Source of the DNA: Burkholderiales bacterium Ga0074133
GTDB taxonomy: Bacteria; Pseudomonadota; Gammaproteobacteria; Burkholderiales; Burkholderiaceae_C
Assembly: GCA_001464865.1 (NCBI GenBank)
Contig: LNEG01000080.1
Span: forward strand, 1-37,717
Direction of reading: 5' to 3'
Length of the DNA stretch: 37,717 bases
Positions 9,086 through 18,640 of this stretch are shown here, in pieces (position 1 is the stretch's first letter; each line of letters opens with the position of its first letter). The position numbers and the translations under genes are program-made. The notes below the pieces were generated by a model, which searched no databases, had not been told where the DNA came from, and saw nothing but the letters and a program-made list of their open reading frames with translations.

Positions 9086-9891
9086 GCCGCATCGAAGCGA
9101 CTTTTTCGACCCTGAAGGTCCAGGGCCGCAAGGCACTGATTCCCTATGTGACCGCGGGCTTCCCGTTCGCCGACATCACCCCGGCGCTGATGCACGGCAT
9201 GGTGGAGGCAGGTGCCGACGTGATCGAACTGGGCGTTCCCTTTTCAGACCCCATGGCCGATGGTCCGGTCATCCAGAAGGCAGGCGAAAAAGCCCTGAGC
9301 CTGGGGATCGGAATGTCACAGGTACTCGACCATGTGCGCGAGTTTCGCAAGCGCAACAGCACCACGCCAGTGGTGCTGATGGGCTATGCCAACCCGGTGG
9401 AACGCTACGACCAGAAGCACGGCGCCCATGCATTCGTGCGGGATGCGGCAGCGGCTGGTGTGGACGGAGTGCTCGTCGTGGACTACCCGCCAGAGGAATG
9501 CGAGGCCTTTGCCGCAAGCCTGCGCGCCCACGGCATGGACCTCATCTTTCTGCTGGCTCCCACCAGCACCGATGCGCGAATGGCGCAGGTGGCCAGGGTC
9601 GCGAGTGGCTATGTCTACTACGTGTCGCTCAAGGGTGTGACAGGCTCGGGTGCGCTGGACACGGCTGCAGTCGAGCAGATGCTCCCGCGCATCCGCCAGC
9701 ATGTCCATATCCCGGTGGGCGTAGGCTTCGGTATTCGCGATGCCGCAACAGCCCAGGCGATCGGCAAGGTGGCCGATGCAGTGGTGATTGGCAGCAGGAT
9801 CATCCAGCTGATCGAAGACCAGGAGCACGCCAAGGTGGTCCCCATCACCATCGATTTCCTGCGCGGGATCCGCAAGGCCCTGGACGCATAG
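9082..9891 (+). CDS. trpA: Tryptophan synthase alpha subunit
   Basis: TrpA cleaves indole-3-glycerol phosphate and passes indole to TrpB. The 269-residue protein has the two catalytic acids at the canonical positions: Glu49 in VIELG and Asp60 in PMADGPVIQ. Other marks are the [12 protein letters not shown] loop, the VGFGI phosphate loop and GSRIIQLIE near the end. The start codon overlaps the trpB stop. It is the last gene of the trp cluster here; accD follows after 118 bases with its own strong ribosome site. Confidence 0.97.
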   Translation: MSRIEATFSTLKVQGRKALIPYVTAGFPFADITPALMHGMVEAGADVIELGVPFSDPMADGPVIQKAGEKALSLGIGMSQVLDHVREFRKRNSTTPVVLMGYANPVERYDQKHGAHAFVRDAAAAGVDGVLVVDYPPEECEAFAASLRAHGMDLIFLLAPTSTDARMAQVARVASGYVYYVSLKGVTGSGALDTAAVEQMLPRIRQHVHIPVGVGFGIRDAATAQAIGKVADAVVIGSRIIQLIEDQEHAKVVPITIDFLRGIRKALDA

Positions 9892-10009
9892 ACGCATAAT
9901 GCAGCCCGACGCGCACCCTGCCCCGTTGCGGGGCGCCGTAGATCACACCCTGCCCGGCCCCGGGCCCCCGCTGGGCCCCGCAAGCTGAGCTATTGAAGAG
10001 GAGAACACC

Positions 10010-10882
10010 ATGTCCTGGCTCGAAAAACTTCTGCCCTCGAAAATCCAGCAGACTGACCCGACCGAGCGCCGCCAGGTGCCCGAAGGTCTGTGGATCAAGT
10101 GCCCGAGCTGCGAAACCGTTCTCTACAAGGCCGACCTGGAGCAAAACCAGAACGTTTGCCCGACCTGCAGCCACCACCATCGCATCGGCGCGCGCGCCCG
10201 TCTGGATGCGTTCCTCGACGCCGAAGGACGCTATGAAATCGGCCAGGAAGTCCTGCCGGTGGACGCCCTGAAGTTCAAGGACAGCCGCAAGTACCCCGAG
10301 CGCCTGAAAGAAGCGCTGGAGAACACGGGAGAGACGGATGCGCTCATCGTCATTGGTGGCGCAGTCAAGAGCATCAATGTGGTGGCTGCCTGCTTCGAAT
10401 TTGACTTCATGGGCGGCTCCATGGGTTCTGTGGTGGGCGAGCGGTTTGTGCGCGGTGTGGAAACGGCCATCGAGCAAAAAGTGCCCTTCATCTGCTTTAC
10501 CGCCACCGGTGGCGCGCGCATGCAGGAGGGACTGCTCTCGCTGATGCAGATGGCCAAGACCAACGCGGCCCTCACCCGTCTGGCCAAGAAGGGGCTGCCC
10601 TACATCAGCGTGCTCACCGACCCGACTATGGGCGGCGTGAGTGCCGGGTTTGCTTTTGTGGGCGACATCGTGATCGCGGAGCCCAAGGCCCTCATCGGCT
10701 TTGCCGGCCCGCGCGTGATTGAATCCACTGTACGTGTGACGCTGCCGGAAGGATTTCAGCGTGCTGAATTCCTCCAAACCAAGGGCGCAGTCGACTTCAT
10801 CTGTGACCGCAGGGAATTGCGCAATACCGTCGCCAGCAGCCTTGCAATGCTTCAGCGCCTGCCCGCCGACTCGGTGATGTAG
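10010..10882 (+). CDS. accD: Acetyl-CoA carboxylase carboxyltransferase beta subunit
   Basis: AccD is the beta half of the carboxyltransferase that moves CO2 from carboxybiotin to acetyl-CoA to give malonyl-CoA. The 290-residue protein has a four-cysteine zinc site (Cys31, Cys34, Cys50, Cys53) and the crotonase-like acyl-CoA site [12 protein letters not shown] and [11 protein letters not shown]. The start is set by a good Shine-Dalgarno, GAAGAGGAGA, just before the ATG. The 118-base gap after trpA holds a small hairpin (CCCCG-TTG-CGGGG, 9921-9933) without a T-run. accD is convergent with the yggT-like gene and so ends this plus-strand run. Confidence 0.97.
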   Translation: MSWLEKLLPSKIQQTDPTERRQVPEGLWIKCPSCETVLYKADLEQNQNVCPTCSHHHRIGARARLDAFLDAEGRYEIGQEVLPVDALKFKDSRKYPERLKEALENTGETDALIVIGGAVKSINVVAACFEFDFMGGSMGSVVGERFVRGVETAIEQKVPFICFTATGGARMQEGLLSLMQMAKTNAALTRLAKKGLPYISVLTDPTMGGVSAGFAFVGDIVIAEPKALIGFAGPRVIESTVRVTLPEGFQRAEFLQTKGAVDFICDRRELRNTVASSLAMLQRLPADSVM

Positions 10883-10938
10883 TCAGGTCAAGGCGCTGGC
10901 ATCGGTCGGCCCGCGCCAGCGGGCTGGCTGCGAGGCAA

Positions 10939-10961
10939 AATGCTATATTATTAATAGCATT
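10939..10961. repeat. Half copy of palindromic intergenic repeat (copy D)
   Basis: AATGCTAT (10939-10946) and ATAGCATT (10954-10961) form a perfect 8-bp stem with a 7-base AT-only loop, preceded by AA. This matches the first half of the fuller repeats at 31588, 32055 and 34670-34730, including the 7-base loop. It lies between the convergent accD and yggT-like genes. A weak 4-bp stem with a five-T run (10981-10996) follows and could help end accD transcription. Confidence 0.6.
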
Positions 10962-11013
10962 CAGCCATGGTTTTACCTGGGCCTCACGGGCTTTTTGCTT
11001 GAAATCGCCCGAT

Positions 11014-11562
11014 TCAGCGCATCACGCTGGCTTGCAGATGCCCAAGTACGATCATTGCCACCTGCAGCAGCACAAGCAGCACGAGCGGTGAAAGGTCGAT
11101 ACCTCCAACCAGGGGCACGAATCTCTTTATCGGTCTGAGAACAGGTTCGCAAAGCCGCCCGATGACATCGGCAATAGGCGAGCGGGTCTGCAGCCACGAC
11201 ATCACTGCGTACACGATCATCAGACCGATCAGCCCGGACACCGCGACGCGCGCCAGCCCGAAGAGCACCATCCACGGCAGCCACGCCCATGCGGCGGCAG
11301 CGCCCAGCAAAAGCAGCACCAACACGTACTGCACCAATTGCACCAGCGCCGCCCCGATCAGGCTGGAGACATCCCATCGCCCCACTGGCGTGATCACCTT
11401 TCGCAGAGGCATTACCAGCCAGTCGGTGAGCGCAAACACCAAGCCCCCTACCGGATTGGAAAACGACACCCGTTGCAGCTGCATGTAGAGCCGCAGCAGA
11501 CAGGCTCCTGTGATCAGGCCGCCAATGACGTCAAGCAGGAAAGAGGCGATCTGGTAGAGCAT
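11014..11562 (-). CDS. YggT-family inner-membrane protein
   Basis: This 182-residue hydrophobic protein belongs to the YggT family. It has a duplicated layout: two similar halves, each with a membrane helix followed by an R-LY/W-LQ-RS-type stretch and a P-x-x-KxxxP motif (VMPLRKVITP and LRPIKRFVPL). YggT proteins are linked to osmotic stress and division-site membrane assembly, but their biochemical role is not settled. The gene is convergent with accD and divergent from the Lon-domain gene, with 66 bases between the two starts. Confidence 0.88.
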   Translation of the reverse strand: MLYQIASFLLDVIGGLITGACLLRLYMQLQRVSFSNPVGGLVFALTDWLVMPLRKVITPVGRWDVSSLIGAALVQLVQYVLVLLLLGAAAAWAWLPWMVLFGLARVAVSGLIGLMIVYAVMSWLQTRSPIADVIGRLCEPVLRPIKRFVPLVGGIDLSPLVLLVLLQVAMIVLGHLQASVMR

Positions 11563-11628
11563 GGGTCGGTACAGCCGTAAAAGCGGGTGAGGTCATGGGA
11601 TGATAGCGGCCAGTATTCCATTTGCCCC

Positions 11629-12264
11629 ATGCCACAGCCACTGACACTGTCATCGCTGCCTCTCTTCCCGCTGGGCTCCGTGCTCTTCCCCGGAGGGCTG
11701 CTCGCGCTACGGGTGTTTGAGGTACGTTACCTCGACATGGTGCGCAAATGCCACCAAGCAGGCGCTCCGTTCGGCGTGGTAGCACTCACGGAAGGCCAGG
11801 AGGTACGCCAGGCGGGTTCAGCACAGGAGCAGTTCTGCGACGTAGGGACGCTGGCGTCGATCGAAAAGCTGGATAACCCGCAACCAGGTCTGATCACGCT
11901 GCTATGCCGCGGTACCCAGCGCTTTCGAATTGTCCGGCGGTCGCAATTGACGCATGGGTTGTGGACGGCGGACATCGAGCACATTGATGAAGACTTGGCG
12001 GTGGCTGTGCCGGATGACCTCAAGGCGGCTGCCACGGCGCTTTCCCAGGTTCTTCACACGCTACGGCAGCGCGAACCAGACATCCCTGCGCTGCCCCCCA
12101 TCGGTGCCGACCAATTCAATGACTGCGCCTGGGTGGCCAACCGGTGGTGCGAGCTGCTGCCTGTTCCCCTCGAGTTAAAGCAGCGCTTGATGGAGCTGGA
12201 GAACCCGCTGGTCAGACTGGAACTGGTGGGGGATGTGCTCGAGCGGACGGGGATTGGGCAGTAG
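11629..12264 (+). CDS. Lon N-terminal (substrate-binding) domain protein
   Basis: This 211-residue stand-alone protein matches the N-terminal substrate-binding domain of Lon protease without the ATPase or protease parts. Visible marks are LPLFPLGSVLFPGGLLALRVFEVRYLDMV at the start, GAPFGVVAL, and a closing helical segment (LELKQRLMELENPLVRLELV). The ATG at 11629 (MPQPLTL) fits the family; earlier in-frame codons lie over the presumed promoter (TGATAG at 11601-11606). Such proteins are common in proteobacteria and have no firmly established role. It ends 30 bases from the convergent glycan-island dehydratase, marking the island's left border. Confidence 0.9.
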   Translation: MPQPLTLSSLPLFPLGSVLFPGGLLALRVFEVRYLDMVRKCHQAGAPFGVVALTEGQEVRQAGSAQEQFCDVGTLASIEKLDNPQPGLITLLCRGTQRFRIVRRSQLTHGLWTADIEHIDEDLAVAVPDDLKAAATALSQVLHTLRQREPDIPALPPIGADQFNDCAWVANRWCELLPVPLELKQRLMELENPLVRLELVGDVLERTGIGQ

Positions 12265-12294
12265 CCTCAGCTGTTACGTGCAGCCAGCTTAGGA

Positions 12295-14097
12295 TCAACG
12301 CGCGGCGTATTCGGGCACTTGGCTTTGCAACCAGGCTCTCAGCGAGGAAGCAGAAGGTGCTACACCCAACTCTGCAATGCTACGACCTACTGCCTCTGGA
12401 TCTACACGAACCTCGCCGCGGGTCTTCGCGATGTGCAGCTTCGGGTGGGGGGTAGGTATAGTCGTCTCGCCGTTGGCCAAGAGTTCCTCAAACAGCTTCT
12501 CACCAGGTCGTAAGCCCGTGAACACCAGGGGGATTTCCTGTTCGGTCTTGGCGGATAACCGGATCAGAATCCGGGCAAGTTCGACGATCTTGACGGGCTC
12601 ACCCATATCAAGCACGAATATCTGCCCTGATTTCCCCACCAGACCAGCCTGCAGCACAAGCTGAGCGGCTTCGGGAATGGTCATGAAATACCGCACTATG
12701 TCCGGATGTGTCACCGTCAACGGGCCGCCGCGTGCGATTTGGGCCGTAAACAAGGGCACGACCGAGCCACTGGAACCCAGCACATTGCCGAAGCGCACTG
12801 CAACAAAACTCGTGCCGACGTGTTCGGCTGCCACGGCTTGCATCACCAGCTCTGAAAGCCGCTTGCTGGCACCCATGACATTGGTCGGATTGACCGCCTT
12901 GTCGGTGGATATCAAAACAAACCGCGCGGCCCCCAGAGAGCCGGCCATGCGCGCGGAATTCAAAGTGCCCAGAACATTTGTACGGAGTGCCTCAATCTCG
13001 TTGAGGGTCTCCATCAGCGGCACATGCTTGTATGCTGCGGCGTGGAACACGACAGCCGGGCGGTGCAAGCGCCCGATCGCGAGCAGACGCTCGGCCTCTC
13101 GGACATTCGCGGTGTAATACAGCCCCTGCATCTGCGGGTGCGCCTCGCGCAGTTCCTGCTCCAACTGATAGATGGCGTACTCGGAGACATCCACACACAC
13201 CAGCCGCGAAACGCCAAAGCGCGCAATCTGTCGGCACAGCTCGGAGCCAATGGAGCCACCCGCGCCGGTGACCAGCACTGTCTGGCCAGCAATCAGATCC
13301 GACAAACCCTTTTCATCGAGCGCCACCGGTGCACGGCCGAGCAGGTCTTCAAGCTCTATGCGCCGCGGTTGACCCGCTTCGGCACGCAGCCATTCTTCGG
13401 GACGCGGCATGGTCAACAGGGGAAGCCCGACTTCGCTGGCACTCATCAGGGCCGCACGCCTCGCATCGGACCCGGCTGCAGAAACGACGAGAGCAGCCGC
13501 CGCCTGGGTACGCACGGCAATACGTGGCAAATCTGAAAGCCCCCCAAGCACAGTCAAGCCCTGCAGGGAACGGCCTTTTTCAGCGGCAATCGGACTGACG
13601 ATACCAACGGGCGACCACAGGTGTGCACCGCGCAGGGTAGGCAGGGCCGCTGCCGCATCCTGCACCGAGCCCACCAGCAGTAGTGGCTTACCGTTGGATA
13701 CCTTTTGCGCACGCCTGACCAGCAGCAACCTTGCGCTTACGCGAGCACCGCCCAGCAACAGCAGCACCAGCATGGGGTGAAGAAGCAGCACCGAACGCGG
13801 GAAGGACTCGACGCGCCACATCAACACCGCAGAAGCAGTCAACAGGCCGGCGAACACCACGCCATAGATCAGGCGCGTGAGCTCTGCCACGCTCGTGTAA
13901 CGCCAGATGTGCCGGTAAACCCGCCACAGAAGCAGACTGGTGCCGTAGGACAGCAATGGCGCGGGCAGGGTCTGCAGCATCATGGTCTGGAACTCGTCGG
14001 GAGTGTCCAGGTTGAAGCGCAGCCAGAAAGCCAGCGACCATACCAATGCCACCAATACAAGGTCGACAGCGGGTCGTACGAACAGACTGAGTCGCAT
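12295..14097 (-). CDS. Membrane-bound UDP-sugar 4,6-dehydratase (WbpM/CapD/PglF type)
   Basis: This 600-residue polysaccharide-biosynthesis protein has about four N-terminal membrane helices (to about residue 130), a linker Rossmann-like domain, and a C-terminal extended-SDR catalytic domain. The NAD loop is TGAGGSIGSELCRQI. The catalytic region STDKAVNPTNVMGASKR carries Met in place of the usual Tyr of the YxxxK motif, as in WbpM. These enzymes make UDP-2-acetamido-2,6-dideoxy-hexos-4-ulose, precursor of QuiNAc, FucNAc or bacillosamine. The ATG at 14097 (MRLSLFVRP) is my start; a TTG at 14127 would add ten residues, and no Shine-Dalgarno decides between them. It is divergent from pseB and is distinct from that soluble dehydratase. 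Confidence 0.9.
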   Translation of the reverse strand: MRLSLFVRPAVDLVLVALVWSLAFWLRFNLDTPDEFQTMMLQTLPAPLLSYGTSLLLWRVYRHIWRYTSVAELTRLIYGVVFAGLLTASAVLMWRVESFPRSVLLLHPMLVLLLLGGARVSARLLLVRRAQKVSNGKPLLLVGSVQDAAAALPTLRGAHLWSPVGIVSPIAAEKGRSLQGLTVLGGLSDLPRIAVRTQAAAALVVSAAGSDARRAALMSASEVGLPLLTMPRPEEWLRAEAGQPRRIELEDLLGRAPVALDEKGLSDLIAGQTVLVTGAGGSIGSELCRQIARFGVSRLVCVDVSEYAIYQLEQELREAHPQMQGLYYTANVREAERLLAIGRLHRPAVVFHAAAYKHVPLMETLNEIEALRTNVLGTLNSARMAGSLGAARFVLISTDKAVNPTNVMGASKRLSELVMQAVAAEHVGTSFVAVRFGNVLGSSGSVVPLFTAQIARGGPLTVTHPDIVRYFMTIPEAAQLVLQAGLVGKSGQIFVLDMGEPVKIVELARILIRLSAKTEQEIPLVFTGLRPGEKLFEELLANGETTIPTPHPKLHIAKTRGEVRVDPEAVGRSIAELGVAPSASSLRAWLQSQVPEYAAR

Positions 14098-14184
14098 CAG
14101 TTTTTGCAAAAATTGAGTGCTGGGCAATGCATGTCAGAGTCGTTGATAATCGTGCGGAAGCGGCCGTAGCCAACAACTCCAATA

Positions 14185-15192
14185 ATGACAGACAAATCTA
14201 TACTCATCACTGGTGGCACGGGTTCATTCGGGAATGCATTCGTCCGCACCGTGTTGCAGCGTCACCCGGATATCCGGCGGCTTGTCGTTTTTTCACGAGA
14301 CGAGCTCAAGCAGTTCGAGATGGCGCAGGTCTTCTCAGAAAAGAAGTACCCCGGCCTCCGCTACTTCATCGGCGATGTGCGTGATGAGTCCCGCTTGCGC
14401 CGCGCGCTTGAGGGCATTGATATTGTGGTGCATGCCGCAGCGCTCAAGCAGGTACCAGCTGCGGAATACAACCCCTTCGAATGCATCAAGACGAACGTTC
14501 TAGGCGCGCAGAACCTCATTGAAGCCTGTCTCTCCAACGGCGTGCAACGGGTCGTGGCGCTTTCCACTGACAAGGCGGCTGCGCCGGTAAACCTGTACGG
14601 TGCGACCAAGCTGTGTTCTGACAAGCTGTTCATTGCTGCCAATAACATCACGGGTCGGCGAGACCTGCGCTTCAGCGTCGTCCGCTATGGCAACGTGATG
14701 GGCAGCCGGGGCTCTGTCATCCCGTTCTTCCTCGAGCGCCGCACAGGCGGCGTGCTGCCGATCACCGATCCGCGCATGACACGTTTCAACATCTCGCTGC
14801 AAGAAGGCGTCGACATGGTCCTTTGGTCCATCGAAAACGCCTGGGGCGGCGAGGTGTTGGTGCCGAAGATTCCGTCCTATCGCATCACCGACGTGGCAAC
14901 AGCGGTGGCGCCCGAGTGCCGTCACGAGATCGTCGGTATCCGCCCGGGCGAGAAGATTCACGAGGAGATGATTACTTCCAGCGATTCGGCGAGTACCGTC
15001 GACCTCGGAAGGTACTATGCGATCCTTCCGACCGGAGCTCAATACACACTGGAAGACTATTGTGCCAAGACGGGCGCGAAGCCCGTTGCGCCCGGCTTTG
15101 CCTATGACAGCGGTACCAACCCCGACTTCCTCTCGGTGGACGACCTTCGCGGCCTCATCGGGAAGAACGTGTCCGCCTCTGCGGCGGCGTGA
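14185..15192 (+). CDS. pseB: UDP-GlcNAc 4,6-dehydratase (inverting), pseudaminic acid pathway
   Basis: PseB is the first enzyme of pseudaminic acid synthesis, a 4,6-dehydration with C5 inversion of UDP-GlcNAc. The 335-residue soluble SDR has the NADP loop GGTGSFG (residues 10-16), the STDKAAAP block (Asp129, Lys130) and the YxxxK pair (Tyr138, Lys142), all as in Helicobacter FlaA1/PseB. Family segments SRDELKQFEM and RYGNVMGSRGSVIPFF are intact. It heads an eight-gene plus-strand operon; pseC starts 10 bases after its stop. A GATAAT at 14145-14150 could be a -10 box, but no clear -35 box is seen. Confidence 0.95.
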   Translation: MTDKSILITGGTGSFGNAFVRTVLQRHPDIRRLVVFSRDELKQFEMAQVFSEKKYPGLRYFIGDVRDESRLRRALEGIDIVVHAAALKQVPAAEYNPFECIKTNVLGAQNLIEACLSNGVQRVVALSTDKAAAPVNLYGATKLCSDKLFIAANNITGRRDLRFSVVRYGNVMGSRGSVIPFFLERRTGGVLPITDPRMTRFNISLQEGVDMVLWSIENAWGGEVLVPKIPSYRITDVATAVAPECRHEIVGIRPGEKIHEEMITSSDSASTVDLGRYYAILPTGAQYTLEDYCAKTGAKPVAPGFAYDSGTNPDFLSVDDLRGLIGKNVSASAAA

Positions 15193-15202
15193 GTGCGCGG
15201 TA

Positions 15203-16372
15203 ATGCACATCCCGTATAGCTGCCAGCAGATCACCGATGAGGACATCGCCGCAGTCACGACCGCGCTGCGGTCCGAATACCTGACTCAAGGCCCCGCCGT
15301 AACTGCCTTCGAAGACGCCTTCGCAGCGCGCCACCAAGTCGCGCACGCCGTGGCCGTGGCCAACGCCACCGCTGCCCTCCACATCGGCTGTTTGGCGCTG
15401 GACGTGGGACCCGGCTCACTGGTATGGACAACCCCGAACACCTTCCTCGCCTCCGCGAACTGCGCGCGCTACTGCGGAGCGGAAGTCGACTTCGTGGACA
15501 TGGACCCAGCCACGCGCAACGTCAGCGTCGCCGCGCTGGCCGAGAAGCTTGAGCGGGCGCAGGCTGCGGGTCGGATTCCTTCCGTCTTCATCCCGGTCGA
15601 TTTCTCCGGATTGCCATGCGACATGCGCGAAATCCGCAGTCTCGCTGATCGTTATGGTTTCCGCGTCCTAGAGGATGCTTCACATGCTGCCGGCGCATCG
15701 TACCTCGGCCGTCCCGTGGGTAGCGCATGGGCCGACCTCACCGTCTTCAGCTTTCACGCAGTGAAGATCGTCACCACGGCCGAAGGCGGTGTCGTCGCGA
15801 CACAGGACCAAGCGCTCGCCGCCCGCCTGCGGCTCCTGCGCTCGCACGGCATGACACGTGACCCCGTGCAGATGGACCACGTCCCCGAAGGCGCCTGGTA
15901 CTATGAGCAGCAGCTTTTAGGCTTCAACTACCGGCTCACCGACCTGCAGGCGGCTCTGGGCTCTTCGCAGTTACGGCGCATCGACGAACTGCAGGTAGAG
16001 CGTCTAAAACTGGCCGCCCGCTACGACACGCTACTGGCCGCGCTACCGCTGCGCCTGCCACCGCGGCTCGATGACCGCGAATCCGCGTGGCACCTCTACG
16101 CGGTGGAGCTCGACCTCGCCCGGACGCCAGCGAGCCGCGCTAAGGTTTTCGCGCGCATGCGCGAAGCCGGTATCGGCGTGAACGTGCACTATATCCCCGT
16201 GCACCTCCAACCCTACTACGAACGGCTCGGCTTCAGCCGTGGCGACTTTCCCGCGGCGGAGGCATACTACGCGCGGGCCATTACCCTGCCGCTTTTTCCA
16301 GGTCTAACGTCTGAGCAGCAGGAATTCGTGGTTAACACCCTCGCTCGCGCACTTAACTCCCCCGGCTCGTGA
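15203..16372 (+). CDS. pseC: UDP-4-amino-4,6-dideoxy-N-acetyl-altrosamine transaminase
   Basis: PseC is a DegT/DnrJ/EryC1-type PLP aminotransferase that aminates the PseB product at C4. The 389-residue protein starts with the typical IPYSCQQITDEDI and contains LEDASHA with the PLP-ring aspartate (Asp158), the internal-aldimine lysine in FHAVKIVTTAEGG (Lys188), and the late GVNVHYIPVHLQPYY segment. The start at ATG 15203 matches the family; the frame remains open upstream over the pseB end, but that is overlap without homology. Its stop overlaps the GTG start of pseF (GTGA). Confidence 0.95.
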   Translation: MHIPYSCQQITDEDIAAVTTALRSEYLTQGPAVTAFEDAFAARHQVAHAVAVANATAALHIGCLALDVGPGSLVWTTPNTFLASANCARYCGAEVDFVDMDPATRNVSVAALAEKLERAQAAGRIPSVFIPVDFSGLPCDMREIRSLADRYGFRVLEDASHAAGASYLGRPVGSAWADLTVFSFHAVKIVTTAEGGVVATQDQALAARLRLLRSHGMTRDPVQMDHVPEGAWYYEQQLLGFNYRLTDLQAALGSSQLRRIDELQVERLKLAARYDTLLAALPLRLPPRLDDRESAWHLYAVELDLARTPASRAKVFARMREAGIGVNVHYIPVHLQPYYERLGFSRGDFPAAEAYYARAITLPLFPGLTSEQQEFVVNTLARALNSPGS

Positions 16373-17070
16373 ACATTGCATTGATACCGGCCCGTGCCGG
16401 CAGCAAACGCATTCCCGGAAAGAACGTGCGGGACTTCTGCGGCGCACCCATGATTACCCATCCGATACGCGCAGCGCTTGCGAGTGGCTGCTTTGCTCGC
16501 GTGATCGTATCCACAGACTCGCAGGACATCGCTCGCATCGCGCGCGAGGCCGGCGCCGAAGTGCCCTTCCTGCGGCCAGCGGAGCTTTCCGACGATCTCA
16601 CCGGCACGGCGCCCGTAGTGCGTCACGCCATTTCCGAACTGGGCCTATCCGCACACGGCGATGATGCTCTGTGCTGCATTTATGCAACAGCCCCCTTTGT
16701 GCGCGCGGAGGATCTTGCAGCGGGCCTGGCCGCGCTGCGTGCACGCGATGCGGACTTCGCATTCGCGGTAGGCCGCTTCGCCGCGCCGATACAGCGAGCG
16801 CTGTGCATCGATCAACATGGCCTACTCAGCATGTTCGACGCGACACAATACACGCAGCGCTCGCAGGACCTCGAGTCCGCGTACCACGACGCCGGTCAGT
16901 TTTACTGGGGCACCGTGCAAGCTTGGCTTCGTAGTGGTCAGCCCTACGAACAATCCGTCGTACCGGTCCTACTACCGCCGTATCGCGTGCAGGACATTGA
17001 CACACTGGAAGACTGGCGCCGCGCCGAGTTGATGTTCCGCGCATTGCAGAAGCAGGAGTCTACGCAGTGA
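16369..17070 (+). CDS. pseF: CMP-pseudaminic acid cytidylyltransferase
   Basis: PseF activates pseudaminic acid with CTP to give CMP-Pse, the donor for glycosyltransferases. The 233-residue protein opens with the nucleotide-binding IPARAGSKRIPGKNVRDFCG, then has VSTDSQDIARIA, IYATAPFVRAEDL and the PseF-typical DAGQFYWG. It starts with GTG at 16369, overlapping the pseC stop, and ends overlapping the GTG start of pseG. CMP-sialic or CMP-legionaminic synthetases are related, but the neighbouring pseB/C/G/I make PseF the best call. Confidence 0.93.
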   Translation: MNIALIPARAGSKRIPGKNVRDFCGAPMITHPIRAALASGCFARVIVSTDSQDIARIAREAGAEVPFLRPAELSDDLTGTAPVVRHAISELGLSAHGDDALCCIYATAPFVRAEDLAAGLAALRARDADFAFAVGRFAAPIQRALCIDQHGLLSMFDATQYTQRSQDLESAYHDAGQFYWGTVQAWLRSGQPYEQSVVPVLLPPYRVQDIDTLEDWRRAELMFRALQKQESTQ

Positions 17071-18044
17071 TCGTTTTTCGTACGGAGTGTGGCGCCACGC
17101 AGGGCTGGGGGCACATGATGCGGTGCCTAGCGGTAGCCGATGCCGCGCGCGCGCACGGCGGAAACGCGCGCTTTGTTGTCACGGGTGATCTTGCGCGGGC
17201 TCGCGCGCTCGCCGCAAGTCGCTTCGTCGTGGAACAAGCGCGCAAGGGATGGGAAAGCACTCTGCCGGTACCGTCCAACCGAGGCGTTGTCGTGCTCGAC
17301 GGCTACAGCCTGGGAGCCGAGGAGGCCAAGCGCATAGTGCGGGCCGGTTGGACGCTGGCTGTGATGAGTGACGATGGACGCGAACCGATTGCACAGGCGC
17401 GCCTCATCGTGAACGGCAACCTCTTTTACGCGAGACCGGAGGTTTATACAGCAGCATCGCATGCGACGCTGCTGCTTGGCCCACGTTTTACACCGCTGCG
17501 CCCAGAGTTGCACACACACCGCCGAGAGGAATCGGTGCGGGCACGCGCAGGCAGGATCATGGTGCTGCCGGGCGGCTCCGACGCGGGTGAGCTGATCGCC
17601 CCCGTGCTGGACATCCTGCTGAACGAAACCCCTACCGACACGACTGTACTTTTGGCCGGCACGGCGCGCGACGTCGACGCCCGCGGCCACCGGATTGAAT
17701 GGGTACGCGAGCCGCAGGAGGTCGCCGCCGCCATGGGCGCGAGCGACATCGCCATCGCTGCGGGGGGAATGTCCAGCTATGAGCTTGCCTACTTGGGCAT
17801 CCCGTCGATTCTCGTACCGGCGAGCGCGATGCAGAGGCCCGTTTCCGCGGAACTGCAGCGGCTGGGAGTCGCGCATCTGGTCCAGCACGAAGCGCTGCGG
17901 TCGCAGCTACCCGCCTTGCTAGACGCACTCGCAGGAGCCGCGCCGCGCCAGGCAATGCGCGATGCGGGGCTTTGCCTCTTCGATGGTCGCGGCGCCGCGC
18001 GCATCGCCTCCGCATTGCTGGGTCTGGAGAAACAGAATACATGA
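17067..18044 (+). CDS. pseG: UDP-2,4-diacetamido-trideoxy-altropyranose hydrolase
   Basis: PseG removes UDP from the N-acylated sugar nucleotide, releasing the free 2,4-diacetamido sugar used by PseI. The 325-residue GT-B-fold protein has the glycine loop and catalytic histidine in GWGHMMRCLAVADAA (His16), VLDGYS, and the C-terminal AAGGMSSYELAYLGIPSI nucleotide-binding region. In some bacteria PseG is fused to the acetyltransferase PseH; this length leaves no room for a GNAT domain. The start is a GTG overlapping the pseF stop, and the stop overlaps the next ATG (ATGA). Confidence 0.9.
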   Translation: MIVFRTECGATQGWGHMMRCLAVADAARAHGGNARFVVTGDLARARALAASRFVVEQARKGWESTLPVPSNRGVVVLDGYSLGAEEAKRIVRAGWTLAVMSDDGREPIAQARLIVNGNLFYARPEVYTAASHATLLLGPRFTPLRPELHTHRREESVRARAGRIMVLPGGSDAGELIAPVLDILLNETPTDTTVLLAGTARDVDARGHRIEWVREPQEVAAAMGASDIAIAAGGMSSYELAYLGIPSILVPASAMQRPVSAELQRLGVAHLVQHEALRSQLPALLDALAGAAPRQAMRDAGLCLFDGRGAARIASALLGLEKQNT

Positions 18045-18640
18045 ACACTCGATTGTGGGACATCTGGAATACCGGCGGCGGCCCGCAGTACCCGCATGCG
18101 AAGGTCATCCAGTTCTGCATGCGTAACTACCCGCCAGCAGTACGTAGCGCGACGCGGGTTCTCGATCTCGGTTGCGGCAGTGGTGTAAACACGCGCTTTC
18201 TAGCCGAGCAAGGCTTCGACTGCGTGGCGACCGACATCTCCCTGGTGGGCTTGGCTAATACTCAAGCGCTACTCGCACGGCATGGGCTGCGCGCTTCCTG
18301 CGCGGTGGCTGAGATCAGCGCGCAGCCTTTCGCTGATGCATCGTTTGACTGCGCGATCACCATTGGCGTACTGGACAGCGCCGGGCCAGCTGCAGCGCGT
18401 AAGGCTGTCTCCGAGCTTCGGCGCACGCTCAAGCTGGGCGGTCGCGCCATCTGCGTCTTTGCGAGCGATGCAGATATGCGCGTAGGCGCTGCCACGGCCT
18501 ACGGCCTGTACGGCTACCGTCACGATGAAGTTGTGGAATTGACAACGGGTTTTGCTGAGGTCGCAATAGACCGCTACATCACCACGTACGATAGTGGACG
18601 CCGTCAACACAACGACTTTTTGGTCACCCTTACGCGATGA
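18041..18640 (+). CDS. Class I SAM-dependent methyltransferase in the pse operon
   Basis: This 199-residue protein has the SAM-binding motif VLDLGCGSGVN, an acidic motif II region (FDCVATDIS), motif IV around FDCAITIGVLDS and the LKLGGRAICVFA post-motif strand. It is a class I methyltransferase of the Methyltransf_11 type; substrate and atom methylated are unknown. The ATG at 18041 overlaps the pseG stop, and its own stop overlaps the next methyltransferase start, so it is translationally embedded in the pathway. A role in methylating pseudaminic acid or its N-acyl group is plausible inference only. Confidence 0.8.
   Translation: MNTRLWDIWNTGGGPQYPHAKVIQFCMRNYPPAVRSATRVLDLGCGSGVNTRFLAEQGFDCVATDISLVGLANTQALLARHGLRASCAVAEISAQPFADASFDCAITIGVLDSAGPAAARKAVSELRRTLKLGGRAICVFASDADMRVGAATAYGLYGYRHDEVVELTTGFAEVAIDRYITTYDSGRRQHNDFLVTLTR

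Noticed and set aside
7724..9136. Long open frame (470 codons) on the minus strand opposite trpB
   Set aside because: It mirrors the codon structure of a highly conserved gene in GC-rich DNA, has His/Ala/Val-rich composition, and shows no recognisable domain.
14145..14150. GATAAT as the pseB promoter
   Set aside because: No -35 box at proper spacing and equally good AT-rich matches nearby; noted in the pseB entry only.
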